Shown here: one piece after another, positions 34,741-47,400 of the stretch | Layout: the number at the start of each line of letters is the position of its first letter | Numbering within the stretch: the first letter of the stretch is position 1 | Source: Siphonodentalium dalli | Taxonomy: Eukaryota > Mollusca > Scaphopoda > Gadilida > Siphonodentaliidae | Length of the DNA stretch: 64,000 nucleotides | Direction: 5' to 3' | NCBI GenBank assembly: GCA_032622095.1 | Contig: CP136065.1 | Coordinates: forward strand, 148,679,577 to 148,743,576 | The notes under the pieces: generated by a model | Database searches by the model: none | Seen by the model: only the letters and a program-made list of their open reading frames with translations | Told to the model about the DNA's origin: nothing | Program-made: the position numbers and the translations under genes

Positions 34741-34857
34741 CGGGTGATTTACGCTTAAAGTCTGATATAGAAGAGTAAGTCAACTGTACTCCAACTTAAA
34801 CCAGTATTTTATCCCCTCCGATTTCACTGGCTCGTTTACGACGAAGGAACTTGGACT
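34741..34857. mobile_element. Family E element, right-end fragment
   Basis: AAACCAGTATTTTATCCCC...GCTCGTTTACGACGAAGGAA-CTTGGACTA matches the right arm of the element at 5724-6327. Confidence 0.6.
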
Positions 34858-35121
34858 AGTTACATTATATGATTTATTGGAACAAATCAATGAATAGATT
34901 TATTGTTCCATTAATGTCCATAAAATGTTTAAATGTAGGCAGGTGCCAATGACCCAGTTAGCTGAACTTCGAAATCACTCTGAACACATGGTTTGTCAGT
35001 CACCATCAGCTGTTCTGATTCTAGTCCTGAAGGTCTGATTCTGATGATTGGAGCTTCTACAATGTTACCTGCCCAGTGATTTATAAGTCTATATATACCA
35101 GTACTGGCTAGAATGTTTGTC

Positions 35122-35336
35122 TTAACCCTTTCAGTGCCAAGTCTGATTTTTGTATCAACCCATATTTCCTTGATCATTTTTCAAATTTATTGATTATAAT
35201 AATGTGATACATTGATGGAAAGAGCTCAAAGAGTTCTTTCCATCAATGTATCACATTATTATAATCAATAAATTTGAAAAATGATCAAGGAAATATGGGT
35301 TGATACAAAAATCGGACTTGGCACTGAAAGGGTTAA
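35122..35336. mobile_element. TTAA-flanked perfect hairpin MITE (family D)
   Basis: TTAACCCTTTCAGTGCCAAG at 35122 and its complement ending in TTAA at 35336. The whole 215 bp is one palindrome with about 100-bp arms, differing at very few positions around a short loop (AGCTCAAAGAG). The near identity of the arms suggests recent insertion or ongoing arm conversion. It lies about 80 bp upstream of the first recognised BAIAP2 exon. Confidence 0.9.
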
Positions 35337-35417
35337 ATGATTTATAAACCAATAGACAATGCTCTGAGAGGAAGGAAACTCAAACCGTGTATATTTGAAC
35401 ATATTCTTGTTTTACAG

Positions 35418-35479
35418 GGTCTGCTTTAGCTGATCTGGCAAATATACAAAGAGAAATATTCAAACGGATTGAAGAAAGT
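35418..35479 (+). CDS. BAIAP2: BAIAP2 exon (IMD, middle helix start)
   Basis: The acceptor tttacag and donor gtaagt bracket 62 bases. Two bases complete a split codon, then 20 codons read SALADLANIQREIFKRIEES. This corresponds to the part of the IRSp53 IMD just after the first long helix (family segment around ELGDVLFQMAEVHRQ). The upstream exon must end in phase 1, and I could not find it in the window. It is the most 5' exon I can support. Confidence 0.88.
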
Positions 35480-38400
35480 GTAAGTCTGAGTTTATTTGGT
35501 TTTCAAAATATTTTATTTAGTTTGATGAAATGCACATCAATTGATCAATCATCAGCTGTTCAAGATAGAAGGCATGCTGGATACAATACAGCTCAGATGG
35601 CCTGATATCCCTATATGATGTGATTGATTAAGTTGTATGCACATAATATTTACCCATCCTGTATCTATTTGGTTTGTGAACACATGGTAATTGGGTCATT
35701 CATTTTATATCCCAATAAAACATACCATAACATGAACTGATGTCACACCTTGTTAATAACTTTGCATATATTTTAAGTGAGGGGTCACAGACTGCATGCA
35801 ATCGATCAATAATTCACATCAGGTAGAATATAAATTGGGCTAACTTATTTACAGTGCTTCATGGTATAATATCCAAACTGCAGACATATTTCAGGAAAAC
35901 AAAATTAGCTGAGTTTATATAGAAATTACTAAAGAAAAAGTCATATAAATATGAGAAATATATGTACAGTAATGCCCTAAATATTGACTCCTTAACCACA
36001 GCAGAATTATGCGTAATTTTTCAGGATTTAGTCGGAAATATGGCTTGGAAAGCTCTCAGTGAGAGCTTTCCGATGAATGGCAACAAGCCATATTTCCGAC
36101 AAAATCCTGAAAAATTACCCATAATTCTGCTGTGGTTAAGGAGTCGATTATTTAGGGCATTACTGTAATTGAGTGTGCATATGTTTTATTGAGGGGTATG
36201 TAGCTGTGGCTGTTGTAGCACACAATGTTCCCAATAAAACACACTCAAACTACATTAATTTCTTAAATAACGTTTCCATGCAACTGAAGGTTTTGTAACA
36301 ACTAGCCTTAACTCTATAATTTACCAGGCCTGCATGACCACATTGATCCTATATTAGTGTAGCTGAAATCTAGTGCCACAAATTTTTATCTGAATCTGGG
36401 CCCTTTATTGATATATGTTATGTTTCTACTAGATTCTGACTGACACTATAAAGTCTTTATAATGACACTGATGTCACTTATATCCATATTCATTGAGCTT
36501 CAACATACATGGCCCATGCTCGGGACTATATTTCTCAATCTTGGCCTTCCAATCTCATATATATTTTGAAGACCTCTGTCTGTCTGTCTGTCTGTATGTT
36601 TGTCTGTATGTTTGTCATTAATACAAATCTACAATTCTCGACCGATCGGGACGAAACTTGGTACGTGTGTGTAGTTTGACCAGGCGGTGAACGTTGTCGT
36701 ATTGGCATGCCCGGGCGGCGCCCGCTTCGCGCATGCGCAGACGAGATCTCGGAAACGGGTGGAGCTATCGACTTGAAATTTGGTACGTGAATGTATCTTG
36801 CCCCGGATACAAATTTTATCGGGTCGCCGAGCCCGTGCGACGCCAGCTTCGCGCATGCGCAGACGAGATATCGGAAACGGGTGGAGCTATCGACTTGAAA
36901 TTTGGTATGTGAATGTATCTTGCCCCGGATACGAATTTTAAAGGGTCGCCGAGCCCGTGCGACGCCAGCTTCGCGCATGCGCAGACCAGATATCGGAAAC
37001 GGGTAGAGCTATCGACTTGAAATTTGGTTTTTGAAACGGGTGGAGCTATCGACTTGAAATTTGGTTTTTGAATAGCCCGGACAACGTCGGGCTCATCGGC
37101 TAGTTATATATATTTTAGATCTTATCTGGTCCATAATGATACTAAAGTAGCTAGACCACCTGAACAGTTGACTACTGTTGAAGACCTCCAAACATGTTCA
37201 AGAAGGTTTCGTTTATCTTCAAAATGATATTCTCCCTCAAGATATTTTAATACTATTATATTAAATTAAACATTTATAATATCATTGTGAACTGTTCACA
37301 TTTTGTTTTTTTCTCTATTATAGATTAAAGCTCTGCAAACTGAAGTTATTTTGCCATTAGAGAAGAAGCTGTCAGAGAGTTTCAGACATATTGGAGTGAG
37401 TATTATTGATTTAAAACTCAAGATCAGCAACAAGAACCTTAAAAATTTGCTTTCTACATGTCATGTGCTGTGTGTTAGCAGGAGGTTTGTGACATGAGCG
37501 AATTGATTAATTTGCAATCAACCTGCCTGCAACACTGCCACCAACTCTCACCAAATTTGATCAGTGCTTTAATTTGGTGGTGTGATTCCCACTGATAAGT
37601 TAATTTAGGTTTTACAATTACATATACTAGTATACAAAGAGAAGTAACCAATTTAGTCACTGCTGTACAAGTAATCATATATCAGTGATCGGGGAAAGGT
37701 ATTTCTAACAAAGAAATAACTGTAGTCATATTAGAACTTGAAATTTTATACCATTTAAATTTAGTTATATTCAAATAGAGTGGAGAATTTGGGCTCATAT
37801 GTGTGACAGATGATATGATACCAACCTGAGAGACTATTAATTGATAAAGTTTAACACTTCCATGACTGGAGCTTCCTGAAATTTTACGAAGACCCTGTGC
37901 CAAAAAAGCATTATCTTATATATGTGAGTCTCCCATAGGAAGCCTTTCATATATACCGGTAAGAGAATACATTGGCCTAACAATATCTACCTAAATGTAA
38001 GCAAGTTCATTCTCTTTAAATATATATGCGAGGCTCCCTATGGGAGACTTGCATATGTAAGAGAATGCACTGGTACATGGTACTTAATGCTGCACCAGCG
38101 CAGCTCCCATCATGAAAGGGTTAAAGTGTGGACATTCAGTACAATCCTGTTTGAAATTTAATAGTATTTTAGTCAAAGATGATCATACAGACTTTTAACT
38201 ATGCTATTTGTGATCTTTTACATACATACATATGTAATATGAAACAAAGAGTTCATAGAACTCGTTTTATCAAATAATTAACCCACAAAATGAGCTTCAT
38301 AATTATTGGTAAGACACACGTGGAATATTAGCGCATGCAATGATGTCACGCCATTATTTAAATCACTTGCGATTGCTGAAGTTTATGATTGTTGTTTTCG

Positions 38401-41400
38401 ATGAATACTTCGCATTGCTTCGCGTTTATTTGATCATGTGATAAAAGGTATCTCAAACTCGTTCTATTTTATACGTAATTTATCAACCTCGTCCACTAAA
38501 TTCTATATGAGCCTCGATCAGTAAACCTCGGCTCAAATCTAATTTAGTGAACTCGGTTGATAAATTCTGTATAAAATAGAAACTCATATGAGATCCTCTA
38601 TTAATTAAATCTGTCCAAAAAAAAATATGAAATTGAAAGAGGGGCTTTGCTCATTGTGATTATGAGTCAAAACTAATACTGCTCTGATGTAAGCTATGGT
38701 TTATTTTCAGACTGAATACAAAAAGTACTCACAGGGTCACAAATCTATTGTGGCACCATTCTATAAATCCACAGAAACACTGAGAAAGTTCCAAAAAAAG
38801 AGCCGTTCAAGGGGTTATGCAGATGGTCTCAAAGAAAATAGTGTAAGTTTTATCAAATTTTACAAAGAAAGAAATATATCAAGGGCCATCTCAATATCTT
38901 CTAAGAGAGTTATCATTAGACTACATTTGCTTTCAGTATTTATTTAAAGCCACATGGCTGTTTGTGCTCCAAAATACATTTAATAATATATGCTTTTGAA
39001 TTATTCCTGGTATCGAAATAGGTCAATAAATACCTAACTACCTTTCTACAAACATTGATCCCAGAAAGACGCATTTGAGTCATAAGTTATCTGTTCATGT
39101 ATGGAATATTTATGGTATATATGCCAAGCAAGGTATTACAGAAGAGATATAAATTATCACCTCATAAAGAAAAACTGGTCCCATTTGCTTCTGCAGCATA
39201 ACAAAAAAAAGGAGAGACTGTTTCTTGATAGTTTTTTTCTGATATGGTAAATGAGTAGTTGTATCACTTAAAATTAGATATCAATTATTACATCCACTGT
39301 AAAATCTGCTACTTAACTATTTCTTTACTAAATACTCATTGACTAGTAGTTCCCTTAGGAAATTATCAGATTTGTTGCAACTATTATTTGAACATTTCCC
39401 TCCATAGATAGGACTCCTTCTGCACTTGTATTATCTGTTGTCTGCTTATTTTTTTCCTGAAAACCTCTCCAGGTGAATAATATACCATTCCAATGTATGC
39501 TTTTATAACTGAGTGGGAGAATTTATTTAGCACTTGGATAATGCTCAAGTTACAATTTGGTACACATTTATCTTTGGGTGCAATTAGAATTCTTCAAGTT
39601 CTTGTTCAAATATTTAAAGACTGAACACTTCCATATTTACAGTTACAATGTATGCTAACCCTTGTTGTGAATTAATCATATTACTATTATGACTTAAAAT
39701 CTTCAATTGTACGAAAGTGTATGTCATTTGAAACCTCCAGACAGTATTTTATGCTGTTCTATGCATATCACAATCATTTCTATCGGGGAACAAAATTACC
39801 TCTCATGTTACCATTTGAATAAATATCACATCAAAGATTACGTTGGTTTGAGGAAGTTTATAGAAGGATGATCCGTGTCTCCATATATTGATCCCTGTTG
39901 TTCACTTTGGCGAGCACCTGAGAGATTGTAGACATATGCATCAGTTATTAATACCACCTTCTTTGTTCCTCTATCCAGATCTTGCAGGAGGCAACAAAAT
40001 GCAAAAGCAGAGTCGACAAATACAGATTGGAAGGCTTGCAACAGGTACAGCTCCATATAATACATTAAAGCCAATCACATGTGTTTGAACATTATACTAT
40101 CAGTTTCAATCTGTGAGTTCAAATAGGCCAGAAAATGTAACATTTTGAATGTAGATAACTAGGGGGCATATATATATACTAGCTGATGTGTCCGACTCTG
40201 TCTGGGCTTTTTAGGGAACAACATCGAAATAAATATTGTTCGATCAGTCCAGAAACATGCCTATATGAGCGTATATGAGTGAGGTCAAGGACATGCTCCC
40301 ATGTGAAATTGGACCCGCCCATATTGTTCCCGGGATCAAACTAGGCCTACATACCAAATTTGAGTCGGATCGGTCTATCTGTCCAGAAACATGCCTATAT
40401 GAGCATATATGAGCGAGGTCAAGGACACGGTCACACGTGAAATGGGACCCTTGTTTCCATGTTAAAGTAGGCCTACATGCCTAATTTGAGTCGGATCAGT
40501 CCAACAGTTTTCCAGCCTATAACGCACACAGAGAGTCAAACACAGACAGAAGTTCCAAAATATACTGTAGATAATGTGTTCAGGAACATGATTGAGCCAT
40601 ATATTGCAAGATAACAGTGTAAAGCTGCTTACACATGGAAGTGGCGCGGCCGGTGCGGTTATCTAGCGAATAAACTTTTTGTCTTCGCCGCGAGAGTGTC
40701 GCTTTCACATGGCAGCGGCAGAATAATTATAAACGCCCAAAGTATTGTGTTTCATAACATGATTTTAGAAGGAGGCAGTGTCTGATGACACACTTGTTAT
40801 AATAGACTGGCATATTTGTATCGACAACGGAAAAAGAAGAGAAATAGAAGGTTTTTGGTACACCCAATTAATAAGAAGAGATATTTACATGGTGTATTTA
40901 ATCATAATTTATACCATGAACTCTATTCAGATGAGGACAAATTTATACAATACTTTAGAACGTCAAATGAACAGTTCGCACTGATACTTTTCTTCATCGA
41001 AGATGATATAAAGAACGAATACAGGGTGCGGAAGCCAATATAATTTTTGGGGATTTTCCCTTACATTTGAGGTAGTGCTACATGACCCGATGAATATGTG
41101 TGGAATGCTTTGATCCGACAGTGATTCATCGCGCGAACGCTCTGCAAAATGGCTCACGGTTCCATTGAAAATAAACGCGCCGCTCATTAAAAATGTCGCC
41201 GCGCGTCGATTGGCCACGCCGCGCCAATATGTAAGGTCCCGTTCTTCATGTGTAAGCGGCTTTACAAGTGTTAGAAATGTTACAAGCTTTGAATGAGACA
41301 CTATAATCTGTATCATTGTGGGATTTGAACCTCCATGCCTCTTACCATAATTGAGAATATCCCATAAACAATCTTTTTGCCCCAATTCAACATAGCTGAC

Positions 41401-44400
41401 CTACCATTAAATCACAAATTAAATCACATTCCCCTCCCATCTCATTAACCTCTTGGCTGCTATACATTCATAAGGTTTTTCAAGATTCCCCATTATATTT
41501 TTCCACTGGAAAATGGCAATAATGTCAATGGTCCAGCACACAACATCATGACGTCATATAGCAGTGAATTGTTTTTAACAGTTCCAAAAAATAGCTCTTT
41601 CCTCAGAAGAGGTAAGACAGGAATACAGGAAGGGAAGGTCTAGATCCCAACCGCCTCCCACCAGGGAGACCAAGACCGCCTACTGCTATTTTCTGTGGTG
41701 TTAAAAATAGCCTGAAAAATATGGTTTTATTGAAACGTTATTACTAATCGCCTAGTGGTAGCAAAAAGTACTTGTTTCATGCAGTATCTAGATAGAGCTC
41801 GTTATTATATACCCTTTCTTTATTAAATATACTCATTGACAAGTATTTCCCTAAAGAAAATGTTCAGATGTTAATAGGTCATAGGTCCTTTGTTGAACTT
41901 AATTTAACATTTCCCTCCAATAAATAGGATTCCTTCATGTATTTTCTGTTGTCTGCTTATTTTTACTGTAAACTCCTCCAGATGGACAATATATATATTT
42001 ATCATATGACTCATTCATTATTTACGTTGGAAACTATGTCATAAATCAATTTCATATCAATTACTAATTCATATCACCTTCCGATAATTTGATTGGTTTG
42101 TTGACAAAAAGTGTGTTCTGATTGGCTGAATGGCAGCCTGGGGCCGAGCCGCATCTCTGACTAAATGCAGGTCAAATTTGTGCCCGTCAAATACACGAAT
42201 CAACGCGATGCCGAAATTCTCGCAATTATAATCTTGAAATATATAGTTTTGGACATTGTTATACGATAAATAGAATATGTAATTCGTATTTATCTAATAA
42301 ACATACGATATAATGTCACAAACTAAGAACAGAATAGCGCACTATATCTTCGCGTGCATATTATTTCTGCTAGTTCACCAAGTGTAATTGGGCTTCCGGT
42401 GCAATGAAGTGATGTCACATTAACCTTTTGCTGCCGATGTCATATAGCTATTTAGTGATTTGTGTGCGTTTTGGACATCATAATCAATTTATAGGTGTCA
42501 TATGATAAATAGAATATGTAATTCGTGTTTCTCTCATATGATATTTATGAAATTCGTCACAAATTTTCAGTTTTCTCTCGCCAGAGGCTCGAGAAAACTG
42601 AAAATTCTTAGACTCGTTTCATAAATATCATATGAGAGAAACACTCATTTCATATCCTCTATATAAAGACTATTCCAATATATAATTTTATAACTGAGTG
42701 GAGAATCCATTTAGTACAAAAAGGGTTAACCCAAGCCTGCAAATAGCTTGTCTGTCATTTGCAGAATGAGGTCCCCAGAGGGTGAATTTAGTGATGCTAT
42801 CCCGCATAGCGGGCTAGCATCACTAAATTCACCCTCTGGGGACCTCATTCTGCATAGGCCCTCAACTGATATGGCAGACCTAGGATCAGATTGAAGTTCC
42901 ACAGTTGAAGTTGGTGATGTTCACCCATTGGGCACCTCAATTATGAATTTTATCTTCTGCAAATTAGGCGATATAGAAACTTCCTAGAAGGGAAATGTGA
43001 CTAAGAACAATCTTAATTTGATACTGTAGATACTTCCCAGAAGATGAAGCCTAAGCAGAATGAGGTCTCCAGAGGGTGAATTTGGTGATGCTAGCCCACT
43101 GTGCGGGATAGCATAACTAAATTCACCCTCTGGGGATCTCATTCTGCAAATGACAGACATGCTATTTGCAGGCTTGGGTTAACCCATCCACCCATGAATG
43201 GAATTCATTGACTCCTGACTGTATCCTCCCACTCGGTTCTAAAGGTATACATTGTAGTGGTACCGGTATATCATTCACTCACTTGAACATCCAGATAATA
43301 TCAGCATCCAACAGACAGAGAAACGCTTCCATGTTATTTCAGTCATTTTGCTTTAGGGATATGGAATAACAATTTCAACAAACAGCCTTAGGCTAAAAGT
43401 TGGTGAGTCTGAGATAGAAACCAGTGATCCATGTTGAAGCAGCTACAGTAATGCTCTAAATCCTGAAAAGTTACCCATAATTCTGCTGTGGTTAAGAAGT
43501 CGATTACTTAGAGCATTACTGTACCTCAGTGAAGAGTAAATCAGAGTGAATCTGTAATATTATTGGTTGTTGTAGGCAAGGTCACATGTGAACTCGTTCC
43601 TAGCACTCAGTCTCCTCTATGCTAAGGCGCAACGCTCTGGCAAGTAGCGACTAGTAAGTCCCACCATACATTTTCTGGGGATTTACGTCGTTTATATATA
43701 TATATATAGCATCACCAGAAATACCCCAGGTAACTAGCGCCCAGATGTACATTTACTAGGTCATGAACTCAAGCTCCTGACGTTGTATTTTAAAATAGTA
43801 GGGGGCAGAATTCCGTCTCCTAACATGGTGGCACTTACTGGACTCTGACAGCGGAGGCGTTACGTCATGTAGTTGCACAGAACAGTGAGCATATGAGCCA
43901 GGTTCGAGACCAGGTCGCATGAGGGAGAAACACACAAGACACTAAATCTCATATCTGTTAGTTATTACATCGTAGAATTTGTTTTGCCAGTGGCATTCTT
44001 CATTTCAAAGCAAACAGTCTTCTTATGGATCTGTGGATTATATGAACAAATTGACTTGAAATTAGAGAAATAGTTTTTTGATATACATTTTAAAGAGTTG
44101 CTAGACAATTGACCCAGCTACATCGCGACAGGTGTTTGGAGGGGGGGGGGGGTGCCAATTTTTTTTAATTTAAACAGTTAGAAATTTTATGCCTTACAGA
44201 ACATTATTTGGAAATTTCAGACCAAGCAAGCCTTGAAATAGTGTCTGTCATTTGCAGAATGAGGTCCCCAGAGGGTGAATTTGGTGATGCTAGCCCGCTA
44301 TGTGGGGTAGCATCACTAAATTCACCCTCTGGGGACCTCATTCTGCAAATGACAGACACACTTTTTCAAGGCTTGCCCACGGGGATGATGTGCAAATGGA

Positions 44401-47400
44401 ATTTCTCGGACTTAGAAATTTTGATCTGCTTCAGGGGGTAGGGGTGCAAGGTGGCAGGCCTTAATATTCCCCACAACTCACAGCGTTTACCGATGTCCCC
44501 AAATTATAGAAATGTCCCCAAATTAGAAGGCACATTTGACAAAATGTCACCGCAAAATCACTCTTTTTATGACCTGGTTGTGTGTGTATATTGCTTCATT
44601 TGACCACAACAAATCAACTTTCTAACTGTTTTCAGGTTCACATATAGTTAAATTAAATTAAATTTTAATTGGAAATACCCATGATCTGTGTGTTGGTGGA
44701 CTGCTTGGTGAACTTTCAAGCATCATATACATTTATAAAATGGCTTTGTTGATGTCAAATGATCCAATATTCCCAAGTGGTCAATAAATGTCAGATTGTG
44801 ACCTACAAAACTTGAAAATATAAGGGTAACATAACTTGCTGAATGCTGATATAACCCCAAGTTGCCTGGAAATGATATGAGGGCCATTAATTGGTACATT
44901 TCTTACACCATTCATATGCTTCAGAACCAACCAGACAGCCCCCATTTTAGGCTTACTTTTTTTTTTAATTCTCCCCAGGGGAAACCCCCGTACCCCCCAA
45001 TAGTCACGAGGGGTCCCCCCCCCCCTCGCAAACCCACCCGTTCGGTCCCCCAAAATGTCCCCAAATTAGCCTAATCTAAAGGCCTGAAGGTGGATACCCC
45101 TCCCCCAAATGGAGACTCTCCTGCTCCATCCCTGTATAGTCCAAAGGTGGCCAGATCACATCAACATTGTGTTCATTTTCTCCAGCCACATCGCATTGTT
45201 TATCTGAGTCTTTGTAATCATCTCAAAATGTGACTGTTTTGTAAACACTTTCTATTTCACAACAATGTTGAGTTTGAATTTACTTTTAAATTTTGTATTC
45301 GCCCATAATTTTCCCTGATCCCATCAAACAAACATTAGTCTGCATGCAGTCTGAACTGAGCTACCAGATTCTTGATCATTTGATCAATAAGTTTAACTGC
45401 ACTCAATGCTAGTGCTTGACTCATACTTGAACAAGTCCCCTGTATCTGTTCTAGCCACCTGCATGTCTGCATATTTTTCATGCTTTAGTAAGCTGAAGGA
45501 TCAATGATCAACATTTATGCACGACTATGTAGTTTGGAATTATATATGATGATCAGTCAGATATGTTCATGCTGGAATATAAGCAGGGATAGCCAACTAT
45601 TCATTTCTGCAGAACTTCTAAGAACATGCTTGTTTGGCCATATTGAACTTGCATTGTTTCGTTTCTTCTGTTATTATTGAGGGTATCACCCCCCTCCCCC
45701 TTAATCCTGAATACCAGTTAATTTTGGGGGGTGAATCCTGAATACGAGTTAATTTTGGGGGGTGAATCCTGAATACATGTTAAGAAATAATATGCGATAA
45801 ATGACATACAAATTGACTGTTTTAATATCAGACAGATACAAGCAGAAGTTACATAGACACATTATGATGATGGTCGCGTTATGAGGCCGTTATGATACCA
45901 TTAATGATACTTTATGATCAGGGACGTGGCTAGAGGGTTTCCGTTGGGGGATGTCCACCTTGGGAAATTACAACTGCACCCCCCTCCTTGAGTCAGAATC
46001 AGACCGAACACAAGTTTTGCATAATTCCATTTGCACCCCCCCCCCCCCCCCTTGCACCTCAGTGTTTATAGGCCTAATATCCTATAGACCCCGAAGCCAC
46101 GACAAATCGATTTCGCGGCTGGCTCAAACCGAATTCGTGGCTGTCCAGCTAACTAAGCCGGCTCAGCAGCGGTGTTCGCGGCTGACGCAATATGGCGGCT
46201 CAGCCGGCTGAGACGTTATCATTCAGCGTATTTTCGTTTCCAAAATGTTCCTATAATCCCAGGTTTTGGACCCCATCGTGTTTTATTGTTTGCGTTGAAC
46301 CCGTATAAACACAGATGGTGCAGTGGTGCGCGCGTCACGCACGTGCTCTTTTGATGTTGGGCTGTTCCATTGTGGCGACAATACAAGGAAGGACTGGCAT
46401 GGCTGTACTATTGTACTACTATATGTACTTTCCCATCTATTACATGTAATGATATAAGTTACATTGGGAACTCTGTCGACTTCAGACTGCTACCATCACT
46501 GCATGGCATCTGGCGATATATGCACGAATCATTGAATGATGAATTCATTGAATTGAATCCGATATTAATCTATCATTATATATCGGTCCGATAGTAATGA
46601 TTATAATGATATAATATTTCAAACTATTTTCTAGTCTCATTCTACATTGGGATAGTAGAAATTAATGCATAAGCAGAGCAATTATTAGAATCTTATGGAA
46701 TTTTGATTCCCATTTATTCATTTACAGAGATGTTCATATAATATGTGCAATGTGCCGTTTGGTGAACATGTTATTTGAAGATCTCTACAAGTGAATGACT
46801 GGAAATCAATTAATTTTTCGTTATCCAAATTTTAAATGGTTAAAACATCACCAATATCCTCTCACCAGTAAGTCCTATTTCTCACTAGTTAGACCCACGG
46901 GGCTACGGGCTGATATAGCTACTGCATTATAGGTATGGGTGTCAGAACAGGTTTGGTCTTAAAGGGGTACTATACACTAAATCCGGCAATTTATGGGAGT
47001 AATAGGACCATATCCTTTTATACTTAACAGAATATATGCAACAAATGAATGAATTTGAGCCAATGATTAGAGCCAAAATACACTAATGTGTTCTACGATC
47101 GATGCAGATAACATGGTAATTATAATGAAAATTAATTTATGACTCGACTCTTAAAATAATCATCATTATAATTATAATTACCAAGTTGTTTGCATCATTC
47201 GTAGAGCACACGAGTATATTCTGCTCTAATCCATGGCTCAAATTAATTAATTTGCTCATTTTGTTACATATATTTTGTTGAGTATAAAAGGAGATAGTCC
47301 CATAAATTACCGGATTCAGTGTACAGTACCCCTTTAAGTGACAATCATTCAATCAAGAAGATAATGAATAATACAATACTTTATATACATATTGTCATGA

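Noticed and set aside
1-35417. Search for the missing first BAIAP2 exons (start Met and first I-BAR helix)
   Set aside because: I found no stretch with the expected helix pattern plus splice sites. They are either too diverged for reading by eye or lie outside the window.
35962-36168. 68-codon + strand ORF
   Set aside because: It coincides exactly with the family F palindrome.
41320-41400. tRNA-like B box GGTTCAAATCCC on the minus strand
   Set aside because: No A box at a suitable distance and no cloverleaf; not called as tRNA or SINE.
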